Assembly: GCF_051401765.1 (NCBI RefSeq)
Contig: NW_027480482.1
Location: forward strand, 806,001 to 870,000
Direction: 5' to 3'
Origin: Calliopsis andreniformis
Lineage: Eukaryota > Arthropoda > Insecta > Hymenoptera > Andrenidae
DNA: 64,000 nucleotides
In this document: one piece after another, positions 26,467 through 40,300 of the stretch
Layout: the number at the start of each line of letters is the position of its first letter
Numbering within the stretch: position 1 is the first letter of the stretch
The notes under the pieces: model-generated
Told to the model about the DNA's origin: nothing
Database searches by the model: none
The model's input: only the letters and a program-made list of their open reading frames with translations
Made by a program: the position numbers and the translations under genes

Positions 26467-29400
26467 ATTGAGGATTCAGGATTGAGGGGTGAGGACTGAG
26501 GATTGAGGATTGTGGATTGAGGACTGAGGACTGAGGATCGAGGATTGAGAATTGAGGATTGAGGATTGAGGATTGAGGATTGAGTATTGAAGATTGAGTA
26601 TTGAGGATTGAAGACTGACGATTGAATATTGAGGATTGAGGATTGAGGATTGAGGATTGAGGAATGAAGAATGAGGATTGAGGATTGAGGATTGAGGATT
26701 GAAGAAAGAGTATTGAGGTTTGAAGATTGAGTATTGGGGATTGAGGATTGAGGATTGAGGATTGAAGATTGAGGATGAGTGTTGAGGGTTGAGTGATGAG
26801 AATTGATGTTTGTGGATAGAGATTTGCAGATTGCAGATTGAGCATTGAGTATTGAAAACTGTGAATTAGTGATATTCTATTGAGGATTGAGGATTGACGA
26901 CTGATTGTTGAGGTCTGAGGTCTGAAGATTGAGGATTCAGGATTGAGGATTCAGGATTGATGGGTGAGGACTGAGGATTGAGGATTGAGGATTGAGGATT
27001 GAGGATTGAGGATTGAGGATTGAGGATTGAAGACTGAGGACTGAGGATTGAGGATGAGGGCTGAGCGTTGACGATTGAGGTTTGAGGACTGAGGACTGAG
27101 GATCGAGGATTGAGAATTGTGGATTGAGGATTGAGGACTGAGGATTGAGGATTAAGGATTGAGTATTGAGGATTGAGGATTGAGGATTGTGAATGAGGGC
27201 TCAGGGTTAAGGGTTGAGGTTTGAGTATAGAATCCTGAGAATTCAGGATATTCTATTGAGTATTGAGAATTGAGGACTGATGGTTGAGTATTGAGGATTG
27301 AGGATTGAGGATTGAGGGTTGAGTATTGAAGATTGAGGATTGATGATTGAGGATTGACGATTGAAGATTGAGGATTGGGTATTGAGGATTGTAGAATGAG
27401 CATTGAGGATTGAGGATTAAGGATTGAGTGTTGAGGATTGAAGATTGTGTATTGAGGGTTGAAGGCTGACGATTGAGGATTGAGGATTGAGGATTGAGGA
27501 TTGAGGATTGAGGATTGAAGATTGAGTATTGAGGATTGAAGGTTGAGGATTGAGGATTGAGGATTGAGGATCGAGGATTGAAGATTGACGATTGGGGACT
27601 GAGTGTCGAGGGTTGAGTTGTGAGAATTGATGTTTGTGGATATAGATTTGAAGATTGCAGATTGAGTATTGAGTATTGAAAACTGTGAATTGACGATATT
27701 CTATTGAGGATTGAGGATTGACAGCTGATTGTTGAGGTCTGAGGTCTGAAGATTGAGGATTCAGGATTGAGGATACAGGATTGAGGTTTGAGGACTGAGG
27801 ATTGAGGATGAGGGCTGAGCGTTGAGGATTGAGGTTTGAGGACTGAGGACTGAGGATCGAGGATTGAGAATTGAGGATTGAGGATTAAGGACTGAGGATT
27901 GAGGATTAAGGATTGAGTATTGGGGATTGAAGATTGAGGATTGGGGACTGAGGATTGAAGATTGAGGATTGAGGATTGACGATGAGGGCTGTGGGTTGAG
28001 GATTGAGGTTTGAGGACTGAGGCCTGAGGATTGAGGATTGAGAATTGAGGTTTCAGGATTGAGGATTGAAGATTGAGGATTGGGTATTGAGGATTGAAAA
28101 ATGAGGATTGAGGATTGAGGATTGAGGATTGAGTATTGAGGATTGAAGATTGAGGATTTGGTGCTGAGGATTGAAGAATGAGGATTGAGGATTGAGGATT
28201 GAGGATTGAGGATTGAGTATTGAAGATTGAGGATTGGGGACTGAGTGTTGAGGGTTGAGTGATGAGTATTGATGTTTGTGGATAGAGATTTGCAGAGTGC
28301 AGATTGAGTATTGAGTATTGAAAACTGTGAATTAGTGATATTCTATTGAGGATTGATGATTGACAACTGATTGTTGAGGTCTGAGGTCTGAAGATTGAGG
28401 ATTCAGGATTGAGAATTCAGGAGTGAGGGGTGACGACTGAGGATTGTGGATTGAGGATTGAGGACTGAGGACTGAGGATCGAGGATTGAGAGTTGAGGAT
28501 TGAGGATTGAGGATTGAGGATTGAGTATTGAAGATTGAGTATTGAGGATTGAAGACTGACGATTGAATATTGAGGATTGCGGATTGAGGATTGAGGATTG
28601 AGGAATGAAGATTGAGTATTGAGAATTGAAGATTGAGGATTGAGGATTGAGGAATGAGGATTGAGGATTGAGGTTTGAGGATTGAGGATTGAGGATTGTG
28701 GGTTAAAGAAAGAGTATTGAGGATTGAAGATTGAGTATTGGGGATTGAGGATTGAGGATTGAGGATTGAAGATTGAGGATGAGGGCTGAGGGTTGAGGAT
28801 TGAGGTTTGAGGACTGAGGGCTGAGGATTGAGGATTGAGAGTTGAGGATTGAGGATTGAGGATTGAGGATTGTGAATGAGGGCTCAGGGTTGAGGATTGA
28901 GGTTTGTGTATAGAATCCTGAGAATTAAGGTTTTCTATTGAGTATTGAGAATTGAGGATTGATGGTTGAGTATTGAGGATTGAGGATTGAAGATTGAGGA
29001 TTGAGGATTGAGGAATGAGGATTGAGGATTGAGGTTTGAGGATTGAGGATTGAGGATTGTGGATTAAAGAAAGAGTATTGAGGATTAAAGATTGAGTATT
29101 GGGGATTGAGGATTGAGGATTGAGGATTGAAGATTGAGGATGAGGGCTGAGGGTTGAGGATTGAGGTTTGAGGACTGAGGGCTGAGGATTCAGGATCGAG
29201 AGTTGAGGATTGAGGATTGAGGATTGAGGATTGAGGATTGAGGACTGAGGATTGAGGATTAAGGATTGAGTATTGAGGATTGAGGATTGAGGATTGTGAA
29301 TGAGGGCTCAGGGTTAAGGATTGAGGTTTGAGTATAGAATCCTGAGAATTCAGGATATTCTATTGAGTATTGAGAATTGAGGACTGATGGTTGAGTATTG

Positions 29401-30604
29401 AGGATTGAGGATTGAGGATTGAGGGTTGAGTATTGAAGATTGAGGATTGATGATTGAGGATTGACGATTGAAGATTGAGGATTGGGTATTGAAGATTGTA
29501 GAATGAGCATTGAGGATTGAGGATTGAGGATTGAGTGTTGAGGATTGAAGATTGTGTATTGAGGGCTGAAGGCTGACGATTGAGGATTGAGGATTGAGGA
29601 TTGAGGATTGAGGATTGAGGATTGAAGATTGAGTATTGAGGATTGAAGATTGAGGATTGAGGATTGAGGATTGAGGATCGAGGATTGAAGATTGACGATT
29701 GGGGACTGAGTGTCGAGGGTTGAGTTGTGAGAATTGATGTTTGTGTATATAGATTTGAAGATTGCAGATTGAGTATTCAGTATTGAAAACTGTGAATTGA
29801 CGATATTCTATTGAGGATTGAGGATTGACAGCTGATTGTTGAGGTCTGAGGTCTGAAGATTGAGGATACAGGATTGAGGATACAGGATTGAGGTTTGAGG
29901 ACTGAGGATTGAGGATTGAGGATTGAGGATTGAGGATTGAGGATTGAAGATTCAGAATTGAGGATTGAAGATTGAGAATTGAGGATTGAGGATTGAGCAT
30001 TGAGGACTGAGTGTTGAGCGTTGAGTGATGAGAATTGATGATTGTGGATAGAGGTTTGAAGATTGCATATTGAGTATTGAGTATTGAAAACTGTGAATTG
30101 AGGATATTCTATTGAGGATTGAGGATTGTCAGCTGATTGTTGAGGTCTGAGGTCTGAAGATTGAGGATTCAGGATTGAGGATACAGGATTGAGGTTTGAG
30201 GACTGAGGATTGAGGATTGAGGATTGAGGATTGAGGATTGAGGATTGAGGATTGAAGACTGAGGACTGAGGATTGAGGATGAGGGCTGAGCGTTGAGGAT
30301 TGAGGTTTGAGGACTGAGGACTGAGGATCGAGGATTGAGAATTGAGGATTGAGGATTAAGGACTGAGGATTGAGGATTAAGGATTGAGTATTGGGGATTG
30401 AAGATTGAGGATTGGGGACTGAGGATTGAAGATTGAGGATTGAGGATTGACGATGAGGGCTGTGGGTTGAGGATTGAGGTTTGAGTATAGAATCCTGAGA
30501 ATTCAGGATATTCTATTGAGTATTGAGAATTGAGGATTGATGGTTGAGTATTGAGGATTGAAGACTGACGATTGAGGATTGAGGATTGAGGATTGAGGAT
30601 TGAG

Positions 30605-30709
30605 GATTGGGTATTGAGTGTTGAAAACTGTGAATTAGTGATATTCTATTGAGGATTGAGGATTGACAACTGATTGTTGAGGTCTGAGGTCTGAAAATTG
30701 AGGATTCAG
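30605..30709 (+). repeat. Half block A (3' half only), copy of the one at 26361
   Basis: This matches the truncated module at 26361-26466 nearly base for base, with GAAAATTG instead of GAAGATTG before the final GATTCAG. It lies at the expected offset of the 26-34 kb duplication. Confidence 0.72.
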
Positions 30710-33154
30710 GATTGAGGATTCAGGATTGAGGGGTGAGGACTGAGGATTCAGGATTGTGGATTGAGGACTGAGGACTGAGGATCGAGGATTGAGAATTGAG
30801 GATTGAGGATTGAGGATTGAGGATTGAGTATTGAAGATTGAGTATTGAGGATTGAAGACTGACGATTGAATATTGAGGATTGAGGATTGAGGATTGAGGA
30901 TTGAGGAATGAAGATTGAGGATTGAGGATTGAGGATTGAGGATTGAAGAAAGAGTATTGAGGTTTGAAGATTGAGTATTGGGGATTGAGGATTGAGGATT
31001 GAGGATTGAAGATTGAGGATGAGTGTTGAGGGTTGAGTGATGAGAATTGATGTTTGTGGATAGAGATTTGCAGATTGCAGATTGAGTATTGAGTATTGAA
31101 AACTGTGAATTAGTGATATTCTATTGAGGATTGAGGATTGACGACCGATTGTTGAGGTCTGAGGTCTGAAGATTGAGGATTCAGGATTGAGGATTCAGGA
31201 TTGATGGGTGAGGACTGAGGATTGAGGATTGAGGATTGAGGATTGAGGATTGAGGATTGAGGATTGAGGATTGAAGACTGAGGACTGAGGATTGAGGATG
31301 AGGGCTGAGCGTTGACGATTGATGTTTGAGGACTGAGGACTGAGGATCGAGGATTGAGAATTGAGGATTGAGGATTGAGGATTGAGGATTAAGGACTGAG
31401 GATTGAGGATTAAGGATTGAGTATTGGGGATTGAAGATTGAGGATTGGGGACTGAGGATTGAAGATTGAGGATTGAGGATTGACGATGAGGGCTGTGGGT
31501 TGAGGATTGAGGTTTGAGGACTGAGGCCTGAGGATTGAGGATTGAGAATTGAGGTTTCAGGATTGAGGATTGAAGATTGAGGATTGGGTATTGAGGATTG
31601 AGGATTGAGGATTGAGTGTTGAGTATTGAAGATTGAGGATTGATGATTGAGGATTGACGATTGAAGATTGAGGATTGGGTATTGAGGATTGTAGAATGAG
31701 CATTGAGGATTGAGGATTAAGGATTGAGTGTTGAGGATTGAAGATTGTGTATTGAGGGTTGAAGGCTGACGATTGAGGATTGAGGATTGAGGATTGAGGA
31801 TTGAGGATTGAGGATTGAGCATTGAAGATTGAGTATTGAGGATTGAAGGTTGAGGATTGAGGATTGAGGATTGAGGATCGAGGATTGAAGATTGACGATT
31901 GGGGACTGAGTGTCGAGGGTTGAGTTGTGAGAATTGATGTTTGTGGATATAGATTTGAAGATTGCAGATTGAGTATTGAGTATTGAAAACTGTGAATTGA
32001 CGATATTCTATTGAGGATTGAGGATTGACAGCTGATTGTTGAGGTCTGAGGTCTGAAGATTGAGGATTCAGGATTGAGGATACAGGATTGAGGTTTGAGG
32101 ACTGAGGATTGAGGATTGAGGATTGAGGATTGAGGATTGAGGATTGAGGATTGAAGACTGAGGACTGAGGATTGAGGATGAGGGCTGAGCGTTGAGGATT
32201 GAGGTTTGAGGACTGAGGACTGAGGATCGAGGATTGAGAATTGAGGATTGAGGATTAAGGACTGAGGATTGAGGATTAAGGATTGAGTATTGGGGATTGA
32301 AGATTGAGGATTGGGGACTGAGGATTGAAGATTGAGGATTGAGGATTGACGATGAGGGCTGTGGGTTGAGGATTGAGGTTTGAGGACTGAGGCCTGAGGA
32401 TTGAGGATTGAGAATTGAGGTTTCAGGATTGAGGATTGAAGATTGAGGATTGGGTATTGAGGATTGAAAAATGAGGATTGAGGATTGAGGATTGAGGATT
32501 GAGTATTGAGGATTGAAGATTGAGGATTTGGTGCTGAGGATTGAAGAATGAGGATTGAGGATTGAGGATTGAGGATTGAGGATTGAGTATTGAAGATTGA
32601 GGATTGGGGACTGAGTGTTGAGGGTTGAGTGATGAGTATTGATGTTTGTGGATAGAGATTTGCAGAGTGCAGATTGAGTATTGAGTATTGAAAACTGTGA
32701 ATTAGTGATATTCTATTGAGGATTGATGATTGACAACTGATTGTTGAGGTCTGAGGTCTGAAGATTCAGGATTCAGGATTGAGAATTCAGGAGTGAGGGG
32801 TGACGACTGAGGATTGTGGATCGAGGATTGACGACTGAGGACTGAGGATCGAGGATTGAGAGTTGAGGATTGAGGATTGAGGATTGAGGATTGAGTATTG
32901 AAGATTGAGTATTGAGGATTGAAGACTGACGATTGAATATTGAGGATTGCGGATTGAGGATTGAGGATTGAGGATTGAGGAATGAAGATTGAGTATTGAG
33001 AATTGAAGATTGAGGATTGAGGATTGAGGAATGAGGATTGAGGATTGAGGTTTGAGGATTGAGGATTGAGGATTGTGGGTTAAAGAAAGAGTATTGAGGA
33101 TTGAAGATTGAGTATTGGGGATTGAGGATTGAGGATTGAGGATTGAAGATTGAG

Positions 33155-33202
33155 GATGAGGGCTGAGGGTTGAGGATTGAGGTTTGAGGACTGAGGGCTG
33201 AG
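33155..33202 (+). repeat. Block D (example), with 6-base unit GATGAG
   Basis: Block D reads GATGAG, GGCTGAG, GGTTGAG, GATTGAG, GTTTGAG, GACTGAG, GGCTGAG, usually followed by GATTGAGGATTGAGAATTG. It is one of the commonest blocks before 52 kb (for instance near 1308, 2699, 8869, 22.11, 24.23, 38.95, 46.30 and 51.98 kb). Like block C it contains one 6-base unit. Variants include GATGAGGGCTGAGCG, GATGAGGGCTGTGGG, GACGAGGGCTGTGGG and GATGAGTGCTGAGGG, which mark particular duplications. Confidence 0.82.
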
Positions 33203-33635
33203 GATTGAGGATTGAGAGTTGAGGATTGAGGATTGAGGATTGAGGATTGTGAATGAGGGCTCAGGGTTGAGGATTGAGGTTTGAGTATAGAATCCTGAGA
33301 ATTAAGGTTTTCTATTGAGTATTGAGAATTGAGGATTGATGGTTGAGTATTGAGGATTGAGGATTGAAGATTGAGGATTGAGGATTGAGGAATGAGGATT
33401 GAGGATTGAGGTTTGAGGATTGAGGATTGAGGATTGTGGATTAAAGAAAGAGTATTGAGGATTGAAGATTGAGTATTGGGGATTGAGGATTGAGGATTGA
33501 GGATTGAAGATTGAGGATGAGGGCTGAGGGTTAAGGATTGAGGTTTGAGGACTGAGGGCTGAGGATTCAGGATTGAGAGTTGAGGATTGAGGATTGAGGA
33601 TTGAGGATTGAGGATTGAGGACTGAGGATTGAGGA

Positions 33636-33887
33636 TTAAGGATTGAGTATTGAGGATTGAGGATTGAGGATTGTGAATGAGGGCTCAGGGTTAAGGATTG
33701 AGGTTTGAGTATAGAATCCTGAGAATTCAGGATATTCTATTGAGTATTGAGAATTGAGGACTGATGGTTGAGTATTGAGGATTGAGGATTGAGGATTGAG
33801 GGTTGAGTATTGAAGATTGAGGATTGATGATTGAGGATTGACGATTGAAGATTGAGGATTGGGTATTGAGGATTGTAGAATGAGCAT
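33636..33887. repeat. 252-bp landmark segment present five times
   Basis: A segment including a whole B block and the markers GAGGGTTGAGTATTGAAG, GATTGACGATTGAAGATTG and GTAGAATGAGCATTGAGG recurs at 27152, 29259, 33636, 40206 and 48178, each 252 bp. All five read the same over their length except for small substitutions. The 27152 copy has GTTAAGGGTTGAGG where the others have GTTAAGGATTGAGG, and the 29259 copy has one change near its 3' end. Successive spacings are 2,107, 4,377, 6,570 and 7,972 bp. It marks the start of each macro-unit between 27 and 53 kb. Confidence 0.85.
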
Positions 33888-34080
33888 TGAGGATTGAGGA
33901 TTGAGGATTGAGTGTTGAGGATTGAAGATTGTGTATTGAGGGCTGAAGGCTGACGATTGAGGATTGAGGATTGAGGATTGAGGATTGAGGATTGAGGATT
34001 GAAGATTGAGTATTGAGGATTGAAGATTGAGGATTGAGGATTGAGGATTGAGGATCGAGGATTGAAGATTGACGATTGGG

Positions 34081-34248
34081 GACTGAGTGTCGAGGGTTGA
34101 GTTGTGAGAATTGATGTTTGTGGATATAGATTTGAAGATTGCAGATTGAGTATTGAGTATTGAAAACTGTGAATTGACGATATTCTATTGAGGATTGAGG
34201 ATTGACAGCTGATTGTTGAGGTCTGAGGTCTGAAGATTGAGGATACAG
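34081..34248 (+). repeat. Block A subfamily with TGTCGAG and CAGCTG
   Basis: Eight A blocks share linked variants: TGTCGAGGGTTGAGTTGTG near the 5' end, GATATAG instead of GATAGAG in seven of them, GACGATATTC at the core, and GACAGCTGATTG instead of GACAACTGATTG. They start at 27597, 29704, 31904, 34081, 40630, 41454, 48630 and 50733. Later copies (29704, 34081, 40630, 41454, 48630, 50733) also have GATACAG as the last unit instead of GATTCAG. Linkage of several variants shows that the whole 168 bp moved as one unit inside larger duplications. Confidence 0.85.
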
Positions 34249-37228
34249 GATTGAGGATACAGGATTGAGGTTTGAGGACTGAGGATTGAGGATTGAGGAT
34301 TGAGGATTGAGGATTGAGGATTGAGGATTGAAGACTGAGGACTGAGGATTGAGGATGAGGGCTGAGCGTTGAGGATTGAGGTTTGAGGACTGAGGACTGA
34401 GGATCGAGGATTGAGAATTGAGGATTGAGGATTGAGGACTGAGGATTGAGGATTAAGGATTGAGTATTGGGGATTGAAGATTGAGGATTGGGGACTGAGG
34501 ATTGAAGATTGAGGATTGAGGATTGACGATGAGGGCTGTGGGTTGAGGATTGAAGTTTGAGGACTGAGGCCTGAGGATTGAGGATTGAGAATTGAGGTTT
34601 CAGGATTGAGGATTGAAGATTGAGGATTGGGTATTGAGGATTGAAAAATGAGGATTGAGGATTGAGGATTGAGGATTGAGGATTGAGGATTGAAGATTGA
34701 GGATTTGGTACTGAGGATTGAAGAATGAGGATTGAGGATTGAGGATTGAGGATTGAGTATTGATGACTGAGCATTGGGGACTGAGTGTTGAGGGTTGAGT
34801 GATGAGTATTGATGTTTGTGGATAGAGATTTGCAGCGTGCAGATTGAGTATTGAATATTGAAAACAGTGAATTAGTGATATTCTATTGAGGATTGATGAT
34901 TGACAACTGATTGTTGAGGTCTGAGGTCTTAAGATTGAGGATTCGGGATTGAGAATTCAGGAGTGAGGGGTGACGACTGAGGATTGTGGATTGAGGATTG
35001 AGGACTGAGGACTGAGGATCGAGGATTGAGAGTTGAGGATTGAGGATTGAGGATTGAGGATTGAGTATTGAAGCTTGAGTATTGAGGATTGAAGACTGAC
35101 GATTGAATATTGAGGATTGAGGATTGAGGATTGAGGATTGAGGATTGAGGATTGAGGAATGAAGATTGAGTATTGAGAATTGAAGATTGAGGATTGAGGA
35201 TTGAAGAATGAGGATTGAGGATTGAGGTTTGAGGATTGAGGATTGAGGATTGTGGATTAAAGAAAGAGTATTGAGGATTGAAGATTGAGTATTGGGGATT
35301 GAGGATTGAGGATTGAGGATTGAAGATTGAGGATGAGGGCTGAGGGTTGAGGATTGAGGTTTGAGGACTGAGGGCTGAGGATTGAGGATTGAGAGTTGTG
35401 GATTGAGGATTGAGGATTGAGGATTGTGAATGAGGGCTCAGGGTTGAGGATTGAGGTTTGAGTATAGAATCCTGAGAATTAATGTTTTCTATTGAGTATT
35501 GAGAATTGAGGATTGATGGTTGAGTATTGAGGATTGAGGATTGGGGATTGAGGATTGAGAATTGAGGATTGAGGATTGAGGATTGAGGATTGTGAATGAG
35601 GGCTCAGGGCTGAGGATTGAGGTTTGAGTATAGAATCCTGAGAATTCAGGATATTCTATTGAGTATTGAGAATTGAGGGTTGATGGTTGAGTATTGAGGA
35701 TTGAGGATTGAGGATTGAGGATTGAGTATTGAAGATTGAGGATTGATGATTGAGGATTGAGGATTGAGGATTGAGGATTGAGGATTGAGGATTGAGGATT
35801 GAAGATTGAGTTTTCAGGATTGAGGATTGAGGATTGAGGATTGAGGATTGAGGATTGAGTATTGAGGATTGAAGATTGAGGATTGGGGACTGAGTGTTGA
35901 AGATTGAGGATTGAGGATTGAGTATTGAGGATTGAGGATTGAGGATTGAAGATTCAGAATTGAGGATTGAAGATTGAGGATTGGGGATTGAGGATTGTGC
36001 ATTGAGGACTGAGTGTTCAGGGTTGAGTGATGAGAATTGATGATTGTGGATAGAAGTTTGAAGATTGCAGATTGAGTATTGAGTATTGAAAACTGTGAAT
36101 TGAGGATATTCTATTGAGGATTGAGGATTGACAACTGATTGTTGATGACTGAGGGCTGAAGATTGAGGATTCAGGAATGCGGATTCAGAATTGAGGTTCG
36201 AGGACTGAGGATTGAGGATTGAGGATTGAGAACTGAGGATTGAGGATTGAGGATTGAAGATTGAGGATTGGGTATTGAGGATTGAAGAATGAGGATTGAG
36301 GATTGAGGATTGAGGATTGAGGATTGAGGATTGAAGATTGAGGATTGAGGATTGAGTGTTGGGGATTGAGGACGAGGACTGAGGGCTGAGTATTGATGTT
36401 TGAGGTCTGAGGATTGAGGATTGAGGATTCAGAATTGAGGATTGAGGATTGAGGATTGAAGATTGAGGATTGGGTATTGAGGATTGAAGAATGAGAATTG
36501 AGGATTGAGGATTGAGGATTGAGGATTGAAGAAAGAGTATTGAGGATTGAAGATTGAGGATTGGGGATTGAGGATTGAGGATTGAGAATTGAAGATTGAG
36601 GATGAGGGCTGAGCGTTGAGGATTGAGGTTTGAGGACTGAGGGCTGAGGATTGAGGATTGAGAATTGAGGATTGAGGATTGAGGATTGAGGATTGTGAAT
36701 GAGGGCTCAGGGTTGAGGATTGAGGTTTGAGTATAGAATCCTGAGAATTCAGGATATTCTATTGAGTATTGAGAATTGAGGATTGATGGTTGAGTATTGA
36801 GGATTGAGGATTGAGGATTGAGGATTGAGTACTGAAGATTGAGGATTGATGATTGAGGATTGAGGATTGAGGATTGAGGATTGAGGATTGAGGATTGAGG
36901 ATTGAAGATTGAGTATTCAGGATTGAGGGTTGAGGATTGAGGATTGAGGATTGAGGATTGAGTATTCAGGATTGAAGATTGAGGATTGGGGACGGAGGAT
37001 TGAAGATTGAGGATTGGGTATTGAGGATTGAAGAATGAGGATTGAGGATTGAGGATTGAGGATTGAGGATTGAGGATTGAGGATAGAGGATTGAAGATTG
37101 AGGATTGGGTATTGAGGATTGAAGAATGAGGATTGAGGATTGAGGATTGAGGATTGAGGATCGAAGATTGAGTATAGAGGATTGAAGATTGACGATTGAG
37201 TATTGAGGATTGAGGATTGAACATTGAG

Positions 37229-37396
37229 GACTGAGTGTTAAGGGATGAGTAATGGGAATTGTTGTCTGTGGATAGAGGTTTGAAGATTGCAGATTGAGTA
37301 TTATGTATTGAAAACTGTGAATTGAGGATATTCTATTGAGGATTGAGGATTGACAACTGATTGTTGAGGACTGAGGGCCGAAGATTGAGGATTCAG
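37229..37396 (+). repeat. Block A subfamily with TTAAGGGATGAGTAATGGG
   Basis: Eight A blocks carry a distinctive 5' third: TGTTAAGGGATGAGTAATGG followed by AATTGTTGTCTGTGG, then TATTATGTATTG where other copies have TATTGAGTATTG. They start at 23952, 37229, 37746, 38535, 44574, 45091, 45880 and 52792. Three closely spaced copies (37229, 37746, 38535) reappear with the same spacing 7,345 bp downstream (44574, 45091, 45880), inside the large duplication. A milder relative with TAATGGG but without the TTAAGGG change is at 4910, 8413 and 12571. Confidence 0.85.
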
Positions 37397-40300
37397 GATT
37401 GAGGCTTCAGAATTGAGGTTTGAGGACTGAGGATCGAGGATTGAAGGTTGAGTACTGAGGATTGAAGGTTGAGGATTGACGATTGAGGATTGAGGACTGA
37501 GGATGAGGGCTGAGGGTTGAGGATTGAGGTTTGAGGACTGAGGACTGAGGATTGAGGATTGAGAATTGAGGATTGAGGATTGAGGATTGAAGATTGAGGA
37601 TTGGGGATTGAAGATTGAGGATTGGGTATTGAGGATTGAAGAATGAGGATTGAGGATTGAGGATTGAGGAATGAGGATCGAAGATTGAGTATAGAGGATT
37701 GAAGATTGACGATTGAGTATTGAGGATTGAGGATTGAACATTGAGGACTGAGTGTTAAGGGATGAGTAATGGGAATTGTTGTCTGTGGATAGAGGTTTGA
37801 AGATTGCAGATTGAGTATTATGTATTGAAAACTGTGAATTGAGGATATTCTATTGAGGATTGAGGATAGACAACTGATTGTTGAGGACTGAGGGCCGAAG
37901 ATTGAGGATTCAGGATTGAGGGTTGTGGATTGAGGACGAGGACTGAGGGCTGAGTATTGATGTTTGAGGTCTGAGGATTGAGGATTGAGGATTGAGAATC
38001 GAGGATTGAGGATTGAGGATTGAAGATTGAGGATTGAACATTGAGGTTTGAGGATTGAGGATTGAGGATTGAGGATTGAGGATTGAGGATTGAAGAATGA
38101 ATATTGATGATTGAAGATTGAGGATTGAGGATTGAGGGTTGTGGATTGAGGACGAGGACTGAGGGCTGAGTATTGATGTTTGGGGTCTGAAGATTGAGGA
38201 TTGAGGATTGAGAATCGAGGATGGAGGATTGAGGATTGAAGATTGAGGATTGGGTATTGAGGATTGAAGAATGAGGAATGAGGATTGAGGATTGAGGATT
38301 GAAGATTGAGGATTGGGTATTGAGGATTGAAGAATGAGGATTGAGGATTGAGGATTGAGGATTGAGGATTGAGGATTGAGGATTGAGGATAGAGGATTGA
38401 AGATTGAGGATTGGGTATTGAGGATTGAAGAATGAGGATTGAGGATTGAGGATTGAGGAATGAGGATCGAAGATTGAGTATAGAGGATTGAAGATTGACG
38501 ATTGAGTATTGAGGATTGAGGATTGAACATTGAGGACTGAGTGTTAAGGGATGAGTAATGGGAATTGTTGTCTGTGGATAGAGGTTTGAAGATTGCAGAT
38601 TGAGTATTATGTATTGAAACCTGTGAATTGAGGATATTCTATTGAGGATTGAGGATTGACAACTGATTGTTGAGGACTGAGGGCCGAAGATTGAGGATTC
38701 AGGATTGAGGGTTGTGGATTGAGGACGAGGACTGAGGGCTGAGTATTGATGTTTGAGGTCTGAGGATTGAGGATTGAGGATTGAGAATCGAGGATTGAGG
38801 ATTGAGGATTGAAGATTGAGGATTGGGTATTGAGGATTGAAGAATGAGGAATGAGGATTGAGGATTGAGGATTGAGGATTGAAGAAAGAGTATTGAGGAT
38901 TGAAGATTGAGGATTGGGGATTGAGGATTGAGGATTGAGGATTGAAGATTGAGGATGAGGGCTGAGGGTTGAGGATTGCGGTTTGAGGACTGAGGGCTGA
39001 GGATTGAGGATTGAGGATTGAGTATTGGGGATTAAAGATTGAGAATTTAGGATTGGGGATTGATGATTGAGGATTGAAGATTGAGGATTGAAGATTGAGG
39101 ATTGAAGATTGAGGATTGGGGACTGAGTGTTGAGGGTTGAGTGATGAGAATTGATGTTTGTGGATAGAGATTTGAAGATTGCAGACTGAGTATTGCGTAT
39201 TGAAAACTCTGAACTGAGGATATTCTATTGAGGATTGAGGATTGACAACTGATTGTTGAGGACTGAGTGCCGAAGATTGAGGATTCAGGATTGAGGATTC
39301 AGGATTGTGGTTTTAGGACTGAGGATTGAGGGTTGAGGTCTGAGGATTGAGGATTGAGGATTGAGAATTGGGGATTGAGGATTGAGGATTGAAGATTGAG
39401 GATTGGGTATTGAGGATTGAAGAATGAGGATTGAGGATTGAGGATTGAGGATTGAGCATTGAAGAAAGAGTATTGAGGATTGAAGATTGAGGATTGGGGA
39501 TTGAGGATTGAGGATTGAGGTTTGAAGATTGAAGATTGAGGATGAGGGCTGAGGGTTGAGGATTGAGGTTTGAGGACTGAGGGCTGAGGATTGAGGATTG
39601 AGAATTGAGGTTTCAGGATTGAGGATTGAAGATTGAGGATTGGGTATTGAGGATTGAAAAATGAGGATTGAGGATTGAGGATTGAGGATTGAGTATTGAG
39701 GATTGAAGATTGAGGATTTGGTGCTGAGGATTGAAGAATGAGGATTGAGGATTGAGGATTGAGGATTGAGGATTGAGTATTGAAGATTGAGGATTGGGGA
39801 CTGAGTGTTGAGGGTTGAGTGATGAGTATTGATGTTTGTGGATAGAGATTTGCAGAGTGCAGATTGAGTATTGAGTATTGAAAACTGTGAATTAGTGATA
39901 TTCTATTGAGGATTGATGATTGACAACTGATTGTTGAGGTCTGAGGTCTGAAGATTGAGGATTCAGGATTGAGAATTCAGGAGTGAGGGGTGACGACTGA
40001 GGATTGTGGATTGAGGATTGAGGACTGAGGACTGAGGATCGAGGATTGAGAGTTGAGGATTGAGGATTGAGGATTGAAGATTGAGGATGAGGGCTGAGGG
40101 TTAAGGATTGAGGTTTGAGGACTGAGGGCTGAGGATTCAGGATTGAGAGTTGAGGATTGAGGATTGAGGATTGAGGATTGAGGATTGAGGACTGAGGATT
40201 GAGGATTAAGGATTGAGTATTGAGGATTGAGGATTGAGGATTGTGAATGAGGGCTCAGGGTTAAGGATTGAGGTTTGAGTATAGAATCCTGAGAATTCAG

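Larger units (their letters stand above)
25960..34320. repeat. About 4.2-4.4 kb tandem duplication (25.96-29.94 and 30.20-34.32 kb)
   Basis: Landmarks pair up in order: chimeric B 26221/30464, half A 26361/30605, A 26774/31018, 27597/31904, 28239/32609 and 29704/34081, B' 28868/33245, and B 29292/33669. The offset drifts from 4,244 to 4,377 bp through indels of whole units. One is 63 bp missing near 27.79 kb relative to 32.10-32.16 kb. The stretch at 27.13-27.32 kb does not match its counterpart at 31.38-31.62 kb. About 260 bp between the copies holds an A block at 30005. Confidence 0.78.

Noticed and set aside
35656..37224. 522-codon reverse-strand ORF, the longest in the window
   Set aside because: It is a translation of the satellite itself (NPQSSIL cycle). 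All three reverse frames give the same peptide, starts are chance CAT in variant units, and there is no codon structure, domain or promoter.
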